The notes under the pieces: model-generated
Databases searched by the model: none
What the model saw: only the letters and a program-made list of their open reading frames with translations
What the model was told of the DNA's origin: nothing
Part shown: piece after piece, positions 9,259 to 18,684 of the stretch
Layout: each line of letters begins with the position of its first letter
Numbering within the stretch: the first letter of the stretch is position 1
Translations under genes and position numbers: made by a program
NCBI RefSeq assembly: GCF_003007685.1
Contig: NZ_PXNN01000016.1
Location: forward strand, 186,001 to 250,000
From: Marinobacter halophilus
Lineage (GTDB): Bacteria > Pseudomonadota > Gammaproteobacteria > Pseudomonadales > Oleiphilaceae
DNA length: 64,000 bases
Direction: 5' to 3'

Positions 9259-12129
9259 TCAAGTCGTTTCCGGCTGGCGCTGCTGTGTTCTGAACAGTTG
9301 CTGCCAGTCGGTCTGCTCGCACCAAGCCTGCAGCCGGTCCATGGCAGCCAGTAGCTGATCTTTCTGCAGTTCCATGTCCGGTGCCTGGCATTTCAGGGCG
9401 GTCTCAAGCCGGTTGGCTGCCGTGCGCAGTTCCGGCACACCGCAGTACCGGGTTGCTCCGTGCAGTTTGTGCACACACTCAAGCAGGGCGTCTGCCTCGT
9501 TGTTTTCCCAGAGCGCTTCTACCCGCTCTGAATCCGCATGCAGTTGTTCCAGTAGCATGCTGAACAGCTCCTCGGCCAGATCGGCTTTGCCTGCCGCCAG
9601 CTGAATACTTTCCTCGACACTGACACAATCCTGTTGCATGCGACGGTTTGAGGGCCGCAGTGTGCGCCGGGTGTCCCTGACTTCAGAAACCTTAAAGCTG
9701 TCCTTGGAGCTCCGACAATTATAGCTGGTGTATTCCCGGATCAGGTCGATCAACTGGGTGCTGCTGATCGGCTTTGCCATATAGCCGTCAAAACCTTGCT
9801 GGGCCAGTCGTTCCTGCTCGTCGGCCAGGGCATGGGCGGTCAGGGCGATGATCGGTGTATGGTGAGACCCGGAGTCCAGGCCGCGTATGCGTGAGGTGGT
9901 TTCTACGCCATCCATACCCGGCATTTGCAGGTCCATGAACACCAGGTCGAAGGGTTTTTGGCGTACTTTGGTCAGTGCCTCAAAGCCGCTGGAAGCGCCT
10001 TCTGCTTCCAACCGGAAATCCTGCAACAGAGTCATGACCAGTTTCAGATTGGCGTCATTGTCGTCTACTGCCAGAATCCGCGGCACGTTGACCGGGCCGC
10101 TGTTGCTCAACGGTAGCGTCGCTTCCTGAAAGTCTCCGCTATTGGCGTGGATGCCGTGAATCAGCAGCAGCAGCTCGTCGTAAAGGGCGTCCCGACACAC
10201 CGGTTTGGTCAGGTGACCGCTCGACAGCCCGGATAGGGTGGTGTCGTGGGTTTCCAGGGTAGGTGTCAGTAGCAGTGTCCGGCAATCCCGTTCCACTTCC
10301 AGTGACCGTACCATGTTGCAGTATTGGCTGGAGTTGAGCAGGTGCCGGGTAATGCCGATGAGTGCCGTCGCGTAACCTTCCTGCTTGCGCTGGGCTTCCT
10401 CTACCTGCTCCACCAGCGCGGCGGGTGACTCTACGCGTTGCACAACCATGCCCCAGTCCCGAAGCAAATGCTCTACCGCCAGACCGGTGGTTTTTTGCTG
10501 CTCCAGATAGATGATGCGCTCACCGCGAAGTGCGTCTTTCTGGGCATTGCTGTCGGCACCGCCAGAGAGCTCCGGGGTCAGGGTGAACCAGAAGGTGGAG
10601 CCTTTGCCCAGCTCGCTCTCCAGCCCGATTTTTCCGCCCATCTCTTCAACCAGGCGCTTGGAGATGGCAAGGCCGAGACCGGTACCGCCATATTGCCGGG
10701 CGGTGGAGGCATCGGCCTGGCTGAAGGCGTTGAACAGGGATTGCTGCTGGGCCCGGGACAAGCCGACTCCGGAGTCGGTGATGCTCAGGCGCAGGGTTAC
10801 CCGGTTGCTTTCGGTATCTTCAGCCTCGAGGCTTGCCCTGAGAACCACCTCACCGGTCTGGGTGAACTTGATGGCGTTGTTGACCAGGTTGGTGATCACC
10901 TGTTTGACCCGCAACGGGTCTCCCATAATGTTATCTGGCACGTCGTTGTAGACCAGTTGCACCAGGTCCAGATTTTTTGCGTGGGCTGCCGGCGCCAGCA
11001 TGACCATCACTTCTTCAACAATATCGCGCAGCTGGAAGGGTATCCGGTCGAGGATCAGCTTGCCGGCCTCAATCTTGGAGAAATCCAGAATGTCATTGAT
11101 GATGGTCAGCAGGATTTCCGATGACTTGCGGATGGTGTTCAGGTGGTCGCGCTGCTGTCGGGGCAGGGGGCTTTTCAACAGCAGTTCGGTGAACCCGATG
11201 ATGCCGTTCAGTGGCGTCCGGATTTCATGGGACATATTGGCCAGAAACTCGGATTTGATCCGGCTGGCTTCCAGCGCCTCTTTGCGTGCAAAATCGAGTT
11301 CAATATTCTGAATCTCGATGGTTTCCAGAGTTTCTCTAAGATCTTCGGTCGCCTGGTCAATGTTCTGCTGCATTTCGGCTTGGGCCTGGCTGAGCTCCGA
11401 AGCCATATCATTCAGACCAGATTCCAATTGTTCAAACTCCGGACCGGCGCCGGTGTAAACACGGGTGTCGAGCTTGCCCTCTTTCAGCTTTGCTACCGCC
11501 TCGTTGAGCTGGAACACCGGATCGGTAAAGGCGCGGCTCAGGCGCAGGGCGACCGCCATGCTCAGCAGCACTCCGCCGACCACCAGCAGCAGCGAGATCA
11601 GCAGGGCTTTGTAGGTTTCTTTTTCTGTTCGAATGTGGGACATCTCGACGGCAGCCCAGCCCAGCGGCTCCTGGCGCCCGGCTGCAGACTGACGGACATC
11701 CGGGTCGAGCATGGTTTCAATCATCAGGTCTTGCAGGTGCACCGGCGTTACGAAGCGGGTACTGCTGCCGCGGGTAACCCGGACCGCCTGATCGGCTTTC
11801 AGCGACGATTCGGCAATAGCATCGGCACCGCCGGGCCCGGTATGCAACAGCCGCCGGCCATCGGACGAGAAGAACGTAATCGAACGAACGTCCTGCTCCT
11901 CCAGCAAGGCGTTGGACAAGGTGCCAAGCAGGCTGCGATTGGCGGTGAACAGGCCATATTCGGAACCCGCAGCCAGTTGGCGGGAGAGTGACTCGCCGCG
12001 ATCCTGCAGCAGGTTTTCGATATTGGTGACCCAGCTGTAGGTAAAGAACAGTCCGAGTAACAAGGTGGTCACCAAGGTGGGGACCAGAGTTACCACCAAG
12101 ACTTTTTTGCGAATGCCCCAGCGCCGCAT
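9259..12129 (-). CDS. barA: GacS/BarA-type hybrid sensor histidine kinase
   Basis: This 956-residue inner-membrane kinase has a membrane segment at about 10-30, a periplasmic sensor, a second segment near 175-197, HAMP, HisKA with the phospho-acceptor in ANMSHEIRTPLNGI, and an ATPase domain (NNAIKFT; GTGLGLAISKRLVEEMGG). A degenerate receiver without the aspartate follows, then a true receiver (FMDLQMPGMDG) and a C-terminal HPt domain (CVHKLHGATRYCG). That is the GacS/BarA architecture, whose partner GacA/UvrY drives Csr/Rsm small RNAs. Its place between pdxJ and cysM-rlmD-relA matches gacS in Pseudomonas. The start at 12129 has AGGAAC upstream. The partner regulator is not in this window. 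Confidence 0.93.
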   Translation of the reverse strand: MRRWGIRKKVLVVTLVPTLVTTLLLGLFFTYSWVTNIENLLQDRGESLSRQLAAGSEYGLFTANRSLLGTLSNALLEEQDVRSITFFSSDGRRLLHTGPGGADAIAESSLKADQAVRVTRGSSTRFVTPVHLQDLMIETMLDPDVRQSAAGRQEPLGWAAVEMSHIRTEKETYKALLISLLLVVGGVLLSMAVALRLSRAFTDPVFQLNEAVAKLKEGKLDTRVYTGAGPEFEQLESGLNDMASELSQAQAEMQQNIDQATEDLRETLETIEIQNIELDFARKEALEASRIKSEFLANMSHEIRTPLNGIIGFTELLLKSPLPRQQRDHLNTIRKSSEILLTIINDILDFSKIEAGKLILDRIPFQLRDIVEEVMVMLAPAAHAKNLDLVQLVYNDVPDNIMGDPLRVKQVITNLVNNAIKFTQTGEVVLRASLEAEDTESNRVTLRLSITDSGVGLSRAQQQSLFNAFSQADASTARQYGGTGLGLAISKRLVEEMGGKIGLESELGKGSTFWFTLTPELSGGADSNAQKDALRGERIIYLEQQKTTGLAVEHLLRDWGMVVQRVESPAALVEQVEEAQRKQEGYATALIGITRHLLNSSQYCNMVRSLEVERDCRTLLLTPTLETHDTTLSGLSSGHLTKPVCRDALYDELLLLIHGIHANSGDFQEATLPLSNSGPVNVPRILAVDDNDANLKLVMTLLQDFRLEAEGASSGFEALTKVRQKPFDLVFMDLQMPGMDGVETTSRIRGLDSGSHHTPIIALTAHALADEQERLAQQGFDGYMAKPISSTQLIDLIREYTSYNCRSSKDSFKVSEVRDTRRTLRPSNRRMQQDCVSVEESIQLAAGKADLAEELFSMLLEQLHADSERVEALWENNEADALLECVHKLHGATRYCGVPELRTAANRLETALKCQAPDMELQKDQLLAAMDRLQAWCEQTDWQQLFRTQQRQPETT

Positions 12130-12287
12130 AGTGAGTTCCTGTCAATCTATTGAGCCCGGTCTGCCGAATGTTGCCAGAGCCAGGTACTTCCTTGTGAGCA
12201 TAGATGATCCGGAGCCCAATAACCGAGGTAAAGGTTCCGGAAACGATGGGTTATAGCTGCGGGTCATGGATATAGCGACAAGCTGTA

Positions 12288-12317
12288 TTGGGACAAAGCG
12301 GCTATAACGCGTATGAT
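12288..12317 (+). promoter_or_regulatory. Candidate sigma-70 promoter for cysM
   Basis: TTGGGA at 12288-12293 and TATGAT at 12312-12317 are separated by 18 bases, 32 bases before the cysM ATG. It lies in the 220-base gap between the divergent barA and cysM genes. Confidence 0.4.
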
Positions 12318-12349
12318 TCTGAACCGAAAGTGTATCACAGGGTTTCGCT

Positions 12350-13243
12350 ATGACTTTCCCCACGATTGAAGATTATGTAGGGCATACTCCTCTGGTTCGT
12401 TTGCAGCGGCTGCCGGGGCAAACTTCCAATATCATTCTGGCCAAGCTGGAGGGCAATAATCCGGCCGGATCGGTCAAGGACCGGCCTGCGGTCAGTATGA
12501 TACAAGAGGCGGAACGCCGGGGTGAAATCAAGCCAGGTGATACCCTGATTGAAGCAACCTCCGGCAATACCGGCATAGCTCTGGCCATGGCGGCAGCCAT
12601 TAAAGGCTACCGGATGGTGCTGATCATGCCCGCCAACATGAGTGAGGAACGCCGGGCCTCGATGCGCGCCTATGGTGCCGAGATCATCACCGTTAGCCGG
12701 GAAGACGGCATGGAGGGGGCCAGAGATCTGGCTGCCCGCATGCAGGCCGAAGGCAAGGGTAAGGTGCTGGATCAGTTCAGTAATCCGGACAATCCCCTGG
12801 CGCATTATCGCACCACCGGCCCGGAAATCTGGTCGCAGACCGAAGGCAAGGTCACCCACTTTGTCAGCTCGATGGGGACCACCGGCACCATCATGGGCGT
12901 CTCCCGTTATCTGAAAGAGCGTAATCCGGACATTCAGATCATCGGCTTGCAGCCCGAAGACGGCGCATCCATTCCTGGCATCCGGCGTTGGCCTGAAGCC
13001 TACCTGCCCAGGATCTATGAGGCCGCGAGGGTAGATGAGGTGCTGGATATCGGCCAGCAAGAGGCCGAAAACACCATGCGCGCTCTAGCCTCAGAAGAAG
13101 GCATTTTCTGTGGTGTCTCCTCCGGGGGCTCCATCGCGGCCGCCCTCAAATTGTCCCGAAAGGTTGAAAATGCGGTTATCGTGGCCATTATTTGTGATCG
13201 CGGAGACCGATACCTGTCTACCGGTGTGTTTCCCGGCGCCTGA
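12350..13243 (+). CDS. cysM: Cysteine synthase B (O-acetylserine sulfhydrylase)
   Basis: CysM makes cysteine from O-acetylserine and sulfide or thiosulfate using pyridoxal phosphate. The 297-residue protein has the PLP-lysine motif NNPAGSVKDRPA near residue 42, the substrate loop EATSGNTGIALA and the phosphate-binding glycine loop SSMGTTGTIMGVS. Length and the CysM-type C-terminus agree. It is divergent from barA and is followed 42 bases later by rlmD, the order known from Pseudomonas. Confidence 0.95.
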   Translation: MTFPTIEDYVGHTPLVRLQRLPGQTSNIILAKLEGNNPAGSVKDRPAVSMIQEAERRGEIKPGDTLIEATSGNTGIALAMAAAIKGYRMVLIMPANMSEERRASMRAYGAEIITVSREDGMEGARDLAARMQAEGKGKVLDQFSNPDNPLAHYRTTGPEIWSQTEGKVTHFVSSMGTTGTIMGVSRYLKERNPDIQIIGLQPEDGASIPGIRRWPEAYLPRIYEAARVDEVLDIGQQEAENTMRALASEEGIFCGVSSGGSIAAALKLSRKVENAVIVAIICDRGDRYLSTGVFPGA

Positions 13244-13285
13244 GCCGGTCACTCCCTGCCGGCAACCCAAGAGAGAACAGTCTAT

Positions 13286-14635
13286 ATGAGTAAGCGTCGC
13301 CGCAAGGTTCTGCCTAAAGAACCAGTGCGCTGTGAAGTCGAGACCCTTGGCCACGATGGCCGGGGCATTGCCCGTGCCGACGGTAAAGTCCAGTTTGTGG
13401 ATGGCGCTTTGCCGGGCGAAACGGTAATGGCGAAGATGGTGGATACCCGCAGCAAGTTTGATGAACTGCGCACGATTGAAGTGCTGGAGGCAGCACCGGA
13501 CCGTCAGCAACCGCCCTGTGAATTTGGCGACCTGTGCGGCGGCTGCAGCCTGCAACACATGACGGCCGATGCCCAGATCCGGTTCAAGGAAAATACCCTG
13601 CGGGAGCATTTTGCCCATTTCGGGGGCATCGAGCCGGAGCAGTGGATTGAGCCCATGCGTTCACCGGACACCCTGGGCTACCGCCGCAAGGCTCGTCTGG
13701 GCGTGCGGTTTGTCAGAGCGCGGGAGTCGGTACTGGTGGGCTTCCGCGAAAAGCGCAACAGTTTTTTGACTGATATTGACCGCTGTGTGGTGCTGGATCC
13801 GCGCATTGGTGAGCGCATACAGCCCTTGCGCGAGCTGCTGCACAGCATGGCAGCTTATGATCGCATCGCGCAGGTTGAAGTGGCCTGTGGCGATGATATT
13901 GCGGCCATGGTGTTCCGTAACATGGACGACCTGATACCGGATGATCGGGAAAAGCTGATTCAGTTCGGTCGGGCCCATGACTTGCATATCTATTTGCAGC
14001 CCAAAGGGCCGGACACGGTGCACCGGATCTGGCCAGGAGCGGCCAGCCGCGACGACGAGCGGCTGAGTTACCGGATGGATGAGTTCGATCTGACCATGAG
14101 ATTTCATCCCATGGACTTTACTCAGGTGAACGCGGGCATTAATCGCGACATGGTGCACCGGGCCGTGGAATGGCTGGATATTCAGCCCGGTGAGCGGGTG
14201 CTGGATCTGTTTTGCGGCCTTGGCAACTTCACTTTGCCGATGGCTCGCAAAGGCGGTCAGGTGGTGGGCGTGGAGGGTGACGATGCCATGGTTGTCCGTG
14301 GACAGGAGAACGCACGCCTGAACGGTCTGGACAACGTCGAGTTCCACGGCGCCGATCTGCACGGTGATTTTACCGGGCAGAGCTGGGCCAAAGAAGGCTT
14401 CGACAAGATTCTGATTGATCCGCCACGGTCAGGCGCTGAGGACATCTGCAAATACCTCACCGCCTTCGGGGCTAGCCGAATTGTCTATGTTTCCTGCAAT
14501 CCGGCGACCCTGGCGAGGGACGCTGGTGTCTTGGTCCGGAACGGCTATCGCTTGGTACAGGCGGGTGTTATGGACATGTTTCCACACACCACCCACGTTG
14601 AATCCATTGCTCTGTTTGAGCGTGACAAGCACTGA
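13286..14635 (+). CDS. rlmD: 23S rRNA (uracil-1939-C5) methyltransferase
   Basis: RlmD (RumA) methylates U1939 of 23S rRNA with S-adenosylmethionine. The 449-residue protein has an N-terminal TRAM RNA-binding domain, iron-sulfur cysteines ([14 protein letters not shown], with a further cysteine in DRCVVL), the SAM loop [13 protein letters not shown] near residue 310 and the nucleophilic cysteine in [11 protein letters not shown] near 397. All family residues seen by eye are present. It lies between cysM and relA. Confidence 0.96.
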   Translation: MSKRRRKVLPKEPVRCEVETLGHDGRGIARADGKVQFVDGALPGETVMAKMVDTRSKFDELRTIEVLEAAPDRQQPPCEFGDLCGGCSLQHMTADAQIRFKENTLREHFAHFGGIEPEQWIEPMRSPDTLGYRRKARLGVRFVRARESVLVGFREKRNSFLTDIDRCVVLDPRIGERIQPLRELLHSMAAYDRIAQVEVACGDDIAAMVFRNMDDLIPDDREKLIQFGRAHDLHIYLQPKGPDTVHRIWPGAASRDDERLSYRMDEFDLTMRFHPMDFTQVNAGINRDMVHRAVEWLDIQPGERVLDLFCGLGNFTLPMARKGGQVVGVEGDDAMVVRGQENARLNGLDNVEFHGADLHGDFTGQSWAKEGFDKILIDPPRSGAEDICKYLTAFGASRIVYVSCNPATLARDAGVLVRNGYRLVQAGVMDMFPHTTHVESIALFERDKH

Positions 14636-14655
14636 CTGAGCGGCGGCCAGTCAGT
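14631..14655. other. Perfect 8-bp hairpin over the rlmD stop codon
   Basis: ACTGACTG and CAGTCAGT form an 8-bp stem with a 9-base loop, and the rlmD TGA lies in the left arm. No T run follows, so it is not a normal intrinsic terminator. It could protect the mRNA end. Confidence 0.35.
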
Positions 14656-14714
14656 CTCGGGGAGGCCAGGATGGCCACTCCAATAACCGGAAAATCAGCG
14701 GGTATCTCTCTGCT

Positions 14715-16952
14715 ATGGTAAAAGTTCGGGAAGATTATTCGATCACCGACGATGGTGAGGTGGACATCGAGCGTTTTGTCCGTCAAATCTCGGAACAGAC
14801 GCATCTTGATAACCCGGATCAGCTCCGAAAGGCCTGTCAGAAGGCCGCACACATTGCTTTGCAGGCGTTTCGGGAAGATCGCTTGTGGGCGCCAGGGTCC
14901 AGCAGCTTTCTCACTGGCCTGGAGATGGGTCAGGTGTTGGCCGAGCTGCATTTGGATCAGGCCAGTCTGGTTGCTGCCGTATTGTACCGTGCGGTGCGGG
15001 AAGAGCGGGTGTCGCTTGAAGAGATCCGCAAGGAGTTTGGCGACGAGGTTGCCGGGCTGATCAACGGCGTACAGCAGATGGCGGCGATTTCGTCAGTCCA
15101 CCACCCGCTCAAGGGCAACGTGTTGGGCCAGAGTGAAGGCCAGCTCGACAACGTTCGCAAGATGTTGGTCACCATGATTGATGACGTCCGGGTGGCGTTA
15201 ATCAAGCTGTCCGAGCGTACCTGCGCTATCCGGGCGGTAAAAGACGCGCCGGAACAGAAACGTATGCGGGTGGCCCGAGAGGTTTTCGACATCTACGCGC
15301 CTCTGGCCCACCGGCTGGGTATCGGTCACATCAAGTGGGAGCTGGAGGATCTGTCGTTCCGTTATTTGCACAGCACGGCGTACAAGAAGATTGCCAGGCT
15401 ACTGGATGAGAAACGGATGGATCGGGAAGGCTACATCCGGCGTGTTATCTATACTCTGCAAATGGAGCTGCAGGCGTCGGGTATCAAGGGTGACCTTAGC
15501 GGCCGGGCCAAACACATCTACAGCATCTGGCGTAAAATGCGACGCAAAGGCATCGACTTCTCGCAGGTTTACGACGTGCGGGCAGTGCGGGTCCTGGTGC
15601 CGGAAGTCCGCGATTGCTACGCAGCGCTGGGCATTGTGCATACCCTGTGGCGTCACATCCCCAACGAATTCGATGATTACATCGCCAACCCCAAAGAAAA
15701 TGGCTACCAGTCGCTGCATACCGCGGTGATCGGGCCGGAAGGCAAGGTGATGGAAGTTCAGATTCGCACCCACGCCATGCACGAGGAAGCCGAACTGGGC
15801 GTTTGCGCGCACTGGCTGTACAAGGGTACTGACAAGAACAACAAGTCCACCGGCTACGATGCCAAGATCAACTGGCTTCGACAGGTACTCGAATGGCAGG
15901 AAGAGCTGGGCGACCTGTCCGGACTGGCCGACCACCTAAAATCCGATGTGGCGTCGGATCGTGTGTATGTCTTTACGCCGGAAGGTCACGTGGTTGACTT
16001 GCCTCAGGGGGCAACGCCGGTCGACTTTGCCTATCGGGTGCACACGGAAATTGGCCACGCCTGCCGCGGGGCTAGAGTGAACAGTCGCATCGTGCCGCTG
16101 ACCTATCCATTGAAAACCGGCGACCAGATTTTTGTTCTGACCTCCAATAATCCGGCGCCAAGCCGTGATTGGCTGAACCCCAGTCTGGGCTATATTCAGA
16201 CCTCCCGGGCTCGGGCAAAGGTGACTCACTGGTTCAAACAGCAGAATCGCGACCGCAACATCATCGACGGACAAGCCATTCTGGAAGACGATTTCCGCCG
16301 GCTGTCGTTGTATGAAGTAGATCTGACGGATCTGGCAAAAAAAGTGAACTACCCATCGCCCGATGACATGTTCGCCGCCATTGGCGCCGGTGATCTGCGG
16401 CCCACGCACGTCGCCCACGTAGCACAGCAGATGCTGGAGCCAAAGTCCGAGCAGCTCGATCTCAAGCTGACAGCGGCCCGCAAAAAGGGCTATGACACAG
16501 AATCTGACATCCAGATTCACGGCGTCGGTAAACTCAAAACCCAGGTTGCCAAGTGTTGCAAACCCTTGCCGGGTGATGCGATTGGCGGTTACATCACTGT
16601 GGGGCGGGGCGTAACAGTGCACCGTCAGGACTGTCTGACCTTCCTCAGTCTGCGAGAATTTGAGCCAAACCGGATCATTGAGGTTAACTGGGGTGGCGAT
16701 CCGGTATCGGTCTATCCGGTGGATATCGAGATCGAGGCTTACGACCGTTCCGGCTTGCTACGGGATATCACCCAGGTTTTGTCGTCGTCCCGCAGTGATG
16801 TGCTGTCGCTCAATACTCTGAGCAATAAAGACGAAAACACCGCGACCATGAGGGTGACGGTGGAAATCTCCAGTCTGGAACAGTTGGCCCGGCTGCTGGC
16901 GCAGATCCGAAATCTGCCAAATGTTATTGATGTGAGGCGCAAGCGCGGATGA
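14715..16952 (+). CDS. relA: GTP pyrophosphokinase RelA, (p)ppGpp synthetase I
   Basis: RelA makes (p)ppGpp on ribosomes carrying uncharged tRNA. The 745-residue protein has a pseudo-hydrolase domain in which the HD pair is replaced (AVLYRAVREE), so it should not degrade ppGpp. The synthetase domain (YDVRAVRVLV; NPKENGYQSLHTAV), a TGS domain (VYVFTPEGHVVDLPQGATP), a cysteine-containing zinc-finger region (KCCKPLPGD) and a C-terminal ACT domain follow. This is the RelA rather than the SpoT pattern. Its stop overlaps the mazG start (ATGA), so synthesis of the two is probably coupled. Confidence 0.96.
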   Translation: MVKVREDYSITDDGEVDIERFVRQISEQTHLDNPDQLRKACQKAAHIALQAFREDRLWAPGSSSFLTGLEMGQVLAELHLDQASLVAAVLYRAVREERVSLEEIRKEFGDEVAGLINGVQQMAAISSVHHPLKGNVLGQSEGQLDNVRKMLVTMIDDVRVALIKLSERTCAIRAVKDAPEQKRMRVAREVFDIYAPLAHRLGIGHIKWELEDLSFRYLHSTAYKKIARLLDEKRMDREGYIRRVIYTLQMELQASGIKGDLSGRAKHIYSIWRKMRRKGIDFSQVYDVRAVRVLVPEVRDCYAALGIVHTLWRHIPNEFDDYIANPKENGYQSLHTAVIGPEGKVMEVQIRTHAMHEEAELGVCAHWLYKGTDKNNKSTGYDAKINWLRQVLEWQEELGDLSGLADHLKSDVASDRVYVFTPEGHVVDLPQGATPVDFAYRVHTEIGHACRGARVNSRIVPLTYPLKTGDQIFVLTSNNPAPSRDWLNPSLGYIQTSRARAKVTHWFKQQNRDRNIIDGQAILEDDFRRLSLYEVDLTDLAKKVNYPSPDDMFAAIGAGDLRPTHVAHVAQQMLEPKSEQLDLKLTAARKKGYDTESDIQIHGVGKLKTQVAKCCKPLPGDAIGGYITVGRGVTVHRQDCLTFLSLREFEPNRIIEVNWGGDPVSVYPVDIEIEAYDRSGLLRDITQVLSSSRSDVLSLNTLSNKDENTATMRVTVEISSLEQLARLLAQIRNLPNVIDVRRKRG

Positions 16953-17788
16953 GTTACACCATTGATGATCTGAAAACTTTGATGGCCCGGCTCAGGGAGC
17001 CGGAGACTGGCTGCCCATGGGACACCCAACAGACGTTCAGCAGTATTGTGCCGCACACTCTCGAGGAAGCCTACGAAGTAGCCGATGCCATTGACCAGGC
17101 CGATTACCCGCATCTGAAAGATGAGCTGGGTGATTTGCTGTTCCAGGTGATTTTCTACGCTCAGATAGGCTGGGAACAGGGTCATTTTGAGTTTGATGGT
17201 ATTGTCGATCATCTGGTGCGAAAACTGATTCGCCGCCATCCGCATGTGTTCCCGGAGGGTACGCTGGTTAGCCGGATCGATCCGGATAACCGGCCCGATG
17301 AGACCTGGATCAAGGAAAGCTGGGAGCGCATCAAGGCGGAAGAGCGCGCGCAAAAGCCAGCGCAGGAAGAGTTCGTCAGCCGCTTGGATGGCATTGCCCG
17401 AACGCTGCCGGCGATGGTTCGGGCCGAGAAACTGCAGCGGCGAGCGTCACGGCACGGCTTTGACTGGCCTGAGATCGGTCCGGTGTTCGACAAGCTTCAT
17501 GAAGAAATTGATGAGCTCAAGGAAGCCTGGCAGGCTGCCGAAGCTGGCACTGGTGATCGGGATTGTGTCGAGGACGAGCTGGGCGATCTGATGTTTGTGT
17601 GTGTGAATCTGGCACGATTCATGAAAGTGAACCCGGAGCAGGCTCTAAAACGAACCAATCACAAATTCGACGCACGCTTCCGGGCGATCGAACGTGTTCT
17701 TGAAAGTGAGGGTCGAAACCTGGATGAGGAAACCCTGGCGGCGTTGGACGCCATTTGGCAGAAGGTCAAAGGGGTAGAAAAGCAGTAG
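16949..17788 (+). CDS. mazG: Nucleoside triphosphate pyrophosphohydrolase MazG
   Basis: MazG hydrolyses NTPs to NMP and pyrophosphate and can lower ppGpp during starvation. The 279-residue protein has two MazG domains. The first carries CPWDTQQTFSS and EEAYEVADAID with DELGDLLFQV, and the second carries EEIDELKEAW and DELGDLMFVCVN; these EExxE/D-type motifs bind magnesium. It overlaps relA by four bases, the standard relA-mazG pairing. Confidence 0.95.
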   Translation: MSYTIDDLKTLMARLREPETGCPWDTQQTFSSIVPHTLEEAYEVADAIDQADYPHLKDELGDLLFQVIFYAQIGWEQGHFEFDGIVDHLVRKLIRRHPHVFPEGTLVSRIDPDNRPDETWIKESWERIKAEERAQKPAQEEFVSRLDGIARTLPAMVRAEKLQRRASRHGFDWPEIGPVFDKLHEEIDELKEAWQAAEAGTGDRDCVEDELGDLMFVCVNLARFMKVNPEQALKRTNHKFDARFRAIERVLESEGRNLDEETLAALDAIWQKVKGVEKQ

Positions 17789-17935
17789 CGGTCGGGAGCC
17801 TGAAGTTGCTCCGATAAGTACAATCCGTTACCAATTCCCGGTCACCGAATGGTCATTCTTCGTCTAAACTTTGAATTGTTGGCGCACTAAATCGGTGCGT
17901 TGCGCTGTCAAATAAGATGCAGGGGTGAAGGCACC

Positions 17936-18280
17936 ATGAAAATCAAAGATCTGGTCAAGCATTGGGACAAGCACGGTCGCGGTCGGCTTACTCGTGACGG
18001 TGCTTATCTTTCGTTGTCTGACCAGCACCATGAGCTGCTGCAGCAAGTAGCGGCCATGTACCCGATGAAATCCAGCCAGGATCTGATGCGAGATCTGATT
18101 TCTGCGGCTCTGGACGAGTTGGAAACCAGCTTCCCGTATGTGCAGGGTGAGAAAGTGGTGGCTTACGATGAGGATGGTTTCGAAGTGTTTGAAGATCGGG
18201 GTCTGACTCCGCGCTTTGTCGAGCTGAGCCAGAAGCATATTAAGCGGATCAAGGCCCGCCAGCTTGAATCGGTGGCCTGA
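17936..18280 (+). CDS. Small ribbon-helix-helix-like protein, long paralogue
   Basis: A 114-residue protein of unknown function; related short Pseudomonas proteins are, as far as I remember, labelled pilin assembly protein without much support. I chose the ATG at 17936 because AGGGGTG stands before it and because MKIKDLVKHW matches the start of the neighbouring paralogue at 18350-18580. The shared part is MK(I/V)xDLxxHW, then a strand (YLSLS), a helix, YPMKSSQDLMRDLISAALDEL, and a second helix. That order resembles a CopG/Arc ribbon-helix-helix fold, so DNA binding is an inference. A 45-residue acidic then basic tail (VAYDEDGFEVFED; HIKRIKAR) is unique to this copy. It lies alone after mazG and ends at a strong bidirectional terminator. 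Confidence 0.75.
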   Translation: MKIKDLVKHWDKHGRGRLTRDGAYLSLSDQHHELLQQVAAMYPMKSSQDLMRDLISAALDELETSFPYVQGEKVVAYDEDGFEVFEDRGLTPRFVELSQKHIKRIKARQLESVA

Positions 18281-18304
18281 GGTTCAGGTACAGAACTGAG
18301 AAAC

Positions 18305-18344
18305 CCCGAATCGAAGTGCTCCAGGCGCTTCGATTCGGGTTTTT
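18305..18344. terminator. Strong bidirectional terminator between two convergent small genes
   Basis: A perfect 12-bp stem, CCCGAATCGAAG / CTTCGATTCGGG, with an 11-base loop is followed by TTTTT on the plus strand and preceded by AAAC on the left, so it can serve both convergent genes. Confidence 0.92.
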
Positions 18345-18349
18345 GGTTG

Positions 18350-18580
18350 TTATGTTTTGCTTGCCAGTCGTTCCTTCAGCGGCCCTTTACTGACCAGATC
18401 GTCCAGGGCGGCCGCGATCATGTCGTTCAGGATGTCACTTTCGCTGCGGTCCGGATAAAGCTCTGCCAGTGCGGCTACTCGCGCGGCGTCTTCCAGAGGC
18501 AGGCGCAGATTGTATTCGTGAGTCCGCTCCATCGCCTTTTTTTCTTCTTCCCAATGTTGGGGCAAATCGGTCACTTTCAT
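18350..18580 (-). CDS. Small ribbon-helix-helix-like protein, short paralogue
   Basis: A 76-residue protein, clearly a paralogue of the one at 17936-18280. It begins MKVTDLPQHWEEE, has a strand-like YNLRLPLED, a helix, and YPDRSESDILNDMIAAALDDL. The strand-helix-turn-helix order with the (S)ESDILNDMI segment resembles CopG/MetJ-type DNA-binding proteins. The start is supported by AAGGAG seven bases upstream of the ATG. It faces its paralogue and is divergent from ppc. Function is unknown. Confidence 0.8.
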   Translation of the reverse strand: MKVTDLPQHWEEEKKAMERTHEYNLRLPLEDAARVAALAELYPDRSESDILNDMIAAALDDLVSKGPLKERLASKT

Positions 18581-18684
18581 GCTGGCTCCTTGTGGCGAGG
18601 GTTATCAATCGCCAATAGACTTTCTGAACTGATCCTTAGTATCGTAAGTTTACTTCGTCTCCGTCAATTCAGAAGGAACTCAAT

